This document shows positions 60,247 to 64,000 of a stretch of DNA of 64,000 nucleotides, piece after piece (within the stretch, counting starts at the first letter, position 1; each line of letters starts with the position of its first letter). The translations under genes were made by a program, and so were the position numbers. Source of the stretch: Prevotella sp. (GTDB taxonomy: Bacteria > Bacteroidota > Bacteroidia > Bacteroidales > Bacteroidaceae); NCBI GenBank assembly GCA_015060485.1, contig SUYI01000018.1:1-64000 (forward strand), read 5' to 3'. Below the pieces are notes generated by a model. The model had not been told where the DNA came from, did not search any database, and saw only the letters and a program-made list of their open reading frames with translations.

Positions 60247-60584
60247 ATGATAGCAAACAATCTGAAGCCCTTTCAGCCCACCCATCCCGGCGAGGTGCTG
60301 AAGGACGAACTGGAATACCGTGGCATTTCGCAGCGCGGACTGGCCAAGGAGTCACCGTCACGGCACCCATCACCAGCGTAGCCGTCAGCGGCACGACTCT
60401 TGGCGACGTGGCCTTCACGGCAAAGGTGGACGGCACGGGCGATGCCATCAGCCCCACCAGCCACGATGCCACTGGTGCCTCGTTCACGGGGCTGAACGTT
60501 GCGGCAGGCCACAGCCTTGTGGTTTATCGTAACGGCACAGCTTGGTTCACCGTCACCGCGCAAGACTCTGGTGATAACGAATAG
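60247..60584 (+). pseudogene. HigA antitoxin 5' remnant joined to an unrelated gene tail
   Basis: MIANNLKPFQPTHPGEVLKD and ELEYRGISQRGLAKE are the start of a HigA-type XRE antitoxin. Right after the first HTH helix the sequence switches to SPSRHPSPA and stops at 60379-60381. In another frame the following bases encode VTVTAPITSVAVSGTTLGDV and FTGLNVAAGHSLVVYRNGTA, a Thr/Ser-rich strand-type tail ending TAG at 60582-60584. No higB toxin is nearby. Confidence 0.7.
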
Positions 60585-60602
60585 CATGGAAGCGATTAAT
60601 GA

Positions 60603-60645
60603 AAAGCCGCTGATGTTCTGAAAATGGATGTCGGCGGCTTTTTTC
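60603..60645. terminator. Terminator hairpin, repeat family member 2
   Basis: AAAGCCGC...GCGGCTTT with loop TTCTGAAAATGGAT and a T-run (TTTTTT). It is the reverse-orientation counterpart of 58770-58808. The surrounding 60146-60246 and 60646-60848 hold promoters and AT-rich sequence but no gene. Confidence 0.75.
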
Positions 60646-60807
60646 ATTATTTGGCACTCGCTTAATCGCGATTTTAGGCAAAATTGACTTCGTCGAAATT
60701 GCTCACGCTCGGCAAAACGAAAGTAAACTTTCCTTTTGCTCTCACTTAACCGCAATTTTGGTAAAAACTTCCGTAAATTGTGTAACAACGGTTTTGGGAG
60801 ATTGTCG

Positions 60808-60815
60808 TACCTTTG
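60808..60815 (+). promoter_or_regulatory. -7 box TACCTTTG of the flavodoxin-SDR operon
   Basis: An exact consensus, 33 bp before the start at 60849; the upstream GGAGATTGTCG resembles the 3' part of the hairpin-promoter elements. Confidence 0.7.
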
Positions 60816-60848
60816 CCGTCGGATTCAAGAACTTAAAAAAAGAATGAT

Positions 60849-61490
60849 ATGAAGATTGCAAAATTTATGATGGCTGTAGCCGCCTTGATGATGTCAACCG
60901 CTTGCAGCGGAAACAAAAAGAGTGAAGCAAACGTGAACGAGTCTGATTCGGAGGAGGCTCAGGCACAGGCGGTGAAAAATGATGGAAAGGCACTCGTGGT
61001 GTTCTTCTCTCATGCTGGCGACAACTACAGCGTGGGTAATATCGAGGTGGGCAACACGAAGATTGTGGCTGACTATATCACGGAGATGACGGGTGCCGAC
61101 CAGTTTGAGATTGTCACGCACAAGTACGACGGTATGGCGTACAAGCCGCTGTGCGACCTCGCCAAGGAGGAACAGAAGAACGGTGAACTGCCGCCTTTTG
61201 AGGGTGAGCCGGGTGACTTGAGCCAGTACGATACGGTGTTCATTGGTGGTCCTGTGTGGTGGGGGACCTATCCTCAGGTGATGTTCACTTTCTTCAAGAA
61301 GTACGACCTCAACGGCAAGACCATCATCCCCTTCACAACGCATGAAGGCTCTGGCCTCGGCAGTTGCGTGAAGGACGTGAAGAAGGCTTATCCTAACGCC
61401 ACTGTCACGGGCGAGTTTTCCATGTACGGGCACGATGTGCGCAGTGGAAGAGAAAGAGTTGAAAAGTGGTTAAAGAAAATTGGATTCTAA
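60849..61490 (+). CDS. Flavodoxin lipoprotein
   Basis: Lipobox MMSTACSGN (Cys about 19) followed by a charged linker and a flavodoxin: LVVFFSHAGDNYSVGNIEVG (FMN phosphate loop), TVFIGGPVWWGTYPQVMFTF, and IIPFTTHEGSGLGSCVKDVK. It aligns with the flavodoxin part of the 58061 chimera (YPNWWGTMP / EGSGMGSS). Envelope-anchored flavodoxins are common in Bacteroidales; electron partners are unknown. First of three genes overlapping or 1 bp apart. Confidence 0.9.
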   Translation: MKIAKFMMAVAALMMSTACSGNKKSEANVNESDSEEAQAQAVKNDGKALVVFFSHAGDNYSVGNIEVGNTKIVADYITEMTGADQFEIVTHKYDGMAYKPLCDLAKEEQKNGELPPFEGEPGDLSQYDTVFIGGPVWWGTYPQVMFTFFKKYDLNGKTIIPFTTHEGSGLGSCVKDVKKAYPNATVTGEFSMYGHDVRSGRERVEKWLKKIGF

Positions 61491-61491
61491 C

Positions 61492-62328
61492 ATGGCAAAA
61501 CAGGTATCAGCATTGGTGGGTGCTGGCAGCATTGGCCAGGCCATTATCAGGAGAGTGTCGGCAGGAAAACATGTAGTGTTGGCCGACTATAGTTTGGAGA
61601 ACGCTCAGCGGGCTGCAAGGACATTGGGGGATGCGGGCTATGAGTGTTCAACCATCAAGTGCGACCTCGGCTCGAAGGCTGACATACTCGCGCTGGTGGA
61701 GTTTGCAACGAACAAGGGCGAGGTGAAGTATCTGGTGAACGCCGCCGGTGTGTCGCCCTCGCAGGCTCCCGTGGAGGAGATTCTGCGTGTGGACCTCTAC
61801 GGCACGAGCGTGCTGTTGGAGGAGTTCGGCAAGGTGATTGCCGAGGGAGGCAGCGGTGTGATTATCTCGTCGCAGAGCGGCCATCGTCTGTCTGCTCTGC
61901 CGCAGGAGCAGAACGACGCACTGGCCATGACTCCGTGCGACGAACTGCTCGGGCTGGCCTTTATCAAGGAGATTGACGACACGCTGAAAGCCTATCAGTA
62001 CTCCAAACGTTGCAATGTGCTCCGCGTGATGTACGAGGCTACCCGTTGGGGCCGTCGCGGAGCTACCATCAACAGCATCTCTCCCGGCATCATCATCACA
62101 CCACTGGCCAACGACGAACTGCACGGCCCTCGCAAGGACGGCTATCTGAAGATGATCGAGGGCATGCCAGCACGTCGTGCAGGGACACCCGACGAAGTGG
62201 GCGACCTCGCCGAGTTCCTGATGTCAAGCCGTGGCCGCTTCATCAGCGGTGCCGACCTGCTCATCGACGGCGGCTGCACCGCCTCCTATTGGTATGGCGA
62301 CCTGCAGTATTTAAAGGCAACACATTAA
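61492..62328 (+). CDS. Short-chain dehydrogenase/reductase
   Basis: Start at ATG 61492 (MAKQVSALVGAGSIGQAIIR); the TTG upstream is less likely. The Rossmann motif is GAGSIGQ, in place of the usual TGxxxGIG. Then NAAGVSPSQAPVEEI, GVIISSQSGHRLS and, in place of a typical YxxxK, YQYSKRCNVLRVMYEATRWG with a Tyr/Lys pair. The C-terminus FISGADLLIDGGCTASYWYG is the usual SDR end. NAD(P)-dependent oxidoreductase; substrate unknown. One base separates it from the FMN reductase gene. Confidence 0.92.
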   Translation: MAKQVSALVGAGSIGQAIIRRVSAGKHVVLADYSLENAQRAARTLGDAGYECSTIKCDLGSKADILALVEFATNKGEVKYLVNAAGVSPSQAPVEEILRVDLYGTSVLLEEFGKVIAEGGSGVIISSQSGHRLSALPQEQNDALAMTPCDELLGLAFIKEIDDTLKAYQYSKRCNVLRVMYEATRWGRRGATINSISPGIIITPLANDELHGPRKDGYLKMIEGMPARRAGTPDEVGDLAEFLMSSRGRFISGADLLIDGGCTASYWYGDLQYLKATH

Positions 62329-62329
62329 T

Positions 62330-62960
62330 ATGAGTAAGGTATTGCTAATCAACGGAAGCCCGCACGCTCATGGCTGTACATTCACGGCCTTGAGCGTGGT
62401 GGCTGATGCGCTGGAGCAAAATGGCATCGCGACGGAAATCGTCCACGTGGGGCATAAGGATATCCGTGGCTGCATCGGCTGTGGGAAGTGTCGGGCGTTG
62501 GGAAAGTGCGTGTTTGATAATGACTTGGTGAACGAGGTGGCCAGGAAGTTCAGGGAGGCCGACGGCATCGTCCTTGGCTCGCCCGTCTATTTCGGAGCCG
62601 TCAGCGGCACGATGACGAGTCTTCTGAACCGCCTGTTCTATTCGGTGCCTGCCGAGGTGAAACGCATGAAGGTAGGTGCCGCCGTTGTCTCGGCTCGCAG
62701 GGCGGGAACGACGGCGACGCTCGACCAACTGAACAAGTATTTCCTGCACGGCGAGATGCCCATTGCGTCGAGCCGCTACTGGAACATGGTACATGGCAAC
62801 AATGCAGAAGAAGTATTACGAGATGAAGAAGGACTACAGGTTATGCGTGTTCTGGGGCCGCAATATGGCTTTCCTTATCCGTGCCATTGCCCGTGAGCGC
62901 GAGGCAGCCGGACTGCCAGAGACAGAACCCCAGCGTATCGCAACAAATTTTATCCGATAG
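62330..62960 (+). pseudogene. Flavodoxin-family FMN reductase, frameshifted near the 3' end
   Basis: The main frame (62330-62896) has KVLLINGSPHAHGCTFTALS, DIRGCIGCGKCRALGKCVF, GIVLGSPVYFGAVSGTMTSL and MVHGNNAEEVLRDEEGLQVM, then an abnormal end GPQYGFPYPCHCP. The expected end (GRNMAFLIRAIAREREAAGL to 62960) is present in the next frame. Deleting one G from the GGGG at 62854-62857 restores it. Either a real frameshift, a slippage site or a sequencing error; without it this is a normal roughly 209-residue reductase. Confidence 0.8.
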
Positions 62961-62964
62961 GCGC

Positions 62965-63333
62965 ATGGATGAAAAGCAACAGATAGAAGCCCTCTACAAA
63001 CAAATGTATCGGGCAATGGTAGAGAAGGACACGGTGACGCTTGACGAGCAACATGCCGACGAGTTTGTGCTGACCCACATGACGGGGATGCGCCAGTCGA
63101 AGCAGGAGTATATCCGTGCCATTGCCGATGGCACGCTGAACTACTACGAGGCCACGCACGAACAGATAGACATACGCATCAACGGCGACCGCGCCACTCT
63201 GACAGGCCGTAGCCGTGTGACGGCAGCGGTATTTGGCGGCGGTCGTCATACATGGCGACTACAACTGACATTCCACCTCGTCAGACGCGACGGGAAGTGG
63301 CTCTTCACAGACAGTAAAGCATCGACATATTAA
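62965..63333 (+). CDS. NTF2-like/DUF4440-type protein
   Basis: Start at ATG 62965 ([20 protein letters not shown]), 4 bp after the restored reductase end. A 122-residue cone-fold protein: [60 protein letters not shown], the SnoaL/NTF2-like pattern. Role unknown; usually small-molecule binding or isomerase-like. It overlaps the convergent acetyltransferase by 4 bp. Confidence 0.8.
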   Translation: MDEKQQIEALYKQMYRAMVEKDTVTLDEQHADEFVLTHMTGMRQSKQEYIRAIADGTLNYYEATHEQIDIRINGDRATLTGRSRVTAAVFGGGRHTWRLQLTFHLVRRDGKWLFTDSKASTY

Positions 63334-63908
63334 CCATCAAAACATAACCTCTTAATCAGTTTGGCTGGAACACCACCAACAACAGTATTGGCTTCTACAT
63401 CTTTCGTTACAACAGCACCTGCGGCCACAACAGCACCGTCGCCAATGGTTACTCCTGCAAGAATCGTAGCATTAGCCCCTATCCATACGTTCTTCCCTAT
63501 ATGTATCGGGGCATAGTTCATACTTTGTCTTTTCTCTGGGTCTAAGTCGTGGTTGAGTGTTGCAAGAACGACGTTATGCCCAATCAAGGCTCCCTCGTCG
63601 ATAAAGATGCCGCCCTGATCCTGAAACTTGCAACCCATGTTGATGAATACCCTTTCCGCAAGCACGGTGTTCTTTCCGCAATCCGTATGGAATGGCGGGA
63701 ACATACCAACGGTCTTGGGAATCTCCCTGCCGAAAAGTTCTTCCAGCAGTGTGTGCAGTTCTTCGGGCGTGTGGTACTTGCCGTTTATCTCAGCCGTTAT
63801 CCTCAAAGCCTCCTGCGAGAGTTTGTGGAACATCATGTGTACGTCGGAGCCTCCTATGACTGGCTGCCCCGATACCATGTAATCTCTGAATTCTTGTATT
63901 GTCATCAT
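63330..63908 (-). CDS. Sugar O-acetyltransferase (hexapeptide repeat)
   Basis: A 192-residue LacA/Maa-type acetyltransferase that transfers acetyl from acetyl-CoA to a sugar or similar hydroxyl. The N-terminal helical part includes [20 protein letters not shown]. The left-handed beta-helix shows [32 protein letters not shown] (catalytic His) and [20 protein letters not shown], ending [10 protein letters not shown]. Its ATG overlaps the stop of the upstream AraC gene. Confidence 0.92.
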   Translation of the reverse strand: MMTIQEFRDYMVSGQPVIGGSDVHMMFHKLSQEALRITAEINGKYHTPEELHTLLEELFGREIPKTVGMFPPFHTDCGKNTVLAERVFINMGCKFQDQGGIFIDEGALIGHNVVLATLNHDLDPEKRQSMNYAPIHIGKNVWIGANATILAGVTIGDGAVVAAGAVVTKDVEANTVVGGVPAKLIKRLCFDG

Positions 63909-64000
63909 TTTCTTGGAATTATATTTCTAACAACGTATTTCGAGGGCTGCATGCCCGTGTGCTTCTTGAAGAAACGGGTGAAGTGCTGGGGATATTCGAA
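63905..64000 (-). CDS. AraC-family regulator, C-terminal end only
   Basis: Open to the window edge: [20 protein letters not shown] then [11 protein letters not shown] and TGA. This is the last helix-turn-helix region of an AraC regulator; the remainder is beyond the window. Coupled by ATGA to the acetyltransferase. Confidence 0.85.
   Translation of the reverse strand, partial: FEYPQHFTRFFKKHTGMQPSKYVVRNIIPRK

Noticed and set aside
60247..60381. Intact HigA antitoxin of a toxin-antitoxin pair
   Set aside because: Only the first about 35 residues match; the helix-turn-helix core and any toxin gene are missing.

Overview
The window reads as a Bacteroidales chromosome segment, most like Prevotella/Segatella. 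The evidence is many TAnnTTTG (-7) promoters, signal peptides ending in A-Q, C-terminal tails of the form GIVIxNGKKVxxK (type IX secretion-like), a BT4734-type primase-like protein, DUF3853- and DUF6266-like genes, and absence of strong Shine-Dalgarno sites. There are no rRNA, tRNA, CRISPR or recognisable insertion sequences.

Region 1 (1-23.0 kb) is an AT-richer integrated mobile element whose left end lies outside the window. Bases 3-4231 hold a plus-strand run of small accessory genes with a serine recombinase. Bases 4802-10171 hold a six-gene plus-strand cassette of unknown function: two tandem secreted paralogues, a Sel1-repeat protein with a DnaJ-type zinc end, a lipoprotein, a cytosolic protein and a glycine-zipper membrane protein. 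Next come a secreted protein with a sorting tail and a 51-residue Gly-Gly peptide. The minus-strand block 12898-21416 is the element's replication and maintenance module: adenine methylase overlapping a GIY-YIG nuclease, primase-like protein, helicase, small proteins, ParB-like protein and DUF3853. A tyrosine integrase (21657-23024) closes the element.

Region 2 (23.4-64 kb) is GC-richer chromosome. It carries an RND efflux operon (25.9-31.5 kb) and an ABC-2 type efflux operon (50.7-56.5 kb). Several redox operons of flavodoxins, flavin reductases, pyridoxamine-oxidase-like proteins, a ferritin-like protein and a metallo-beta-lactamase/rubredoxin fusion lie between them, along with secreted esterases, a beta-helix protein and a DUF1593 glycosidase-like protein. 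Intact AraC-family regulators sit next to five of these units, four of them divergent from the operon they probably control; two of the intergenic regions contain 21-bp-spaced direct repeats that look like AraC operators. A small AT-rich island lies at 47.4-49.3 kb.

Three features stand out. First, six copies of a roughly 60-bp element, all on the plus strand, combine a terminator-like hairpin of variable sequence with a TTTTTCGTAnnTTTGC promoter box. Second, a series of gene remnants and in-frame chimeras (24.8, 31.6, 41.6, 49.4, 56.5, 58.1, 60.3 kb) mark repeated deletions in the redox/AraC part. Third, low-complexity filler repeats are inserted in frame in several genes, including an inverted pair that encodes both the end of the RND pump and the signal peptide of its outer-membrane partner. 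All protein assignments come from reading sequences and family memory; no database search was run.
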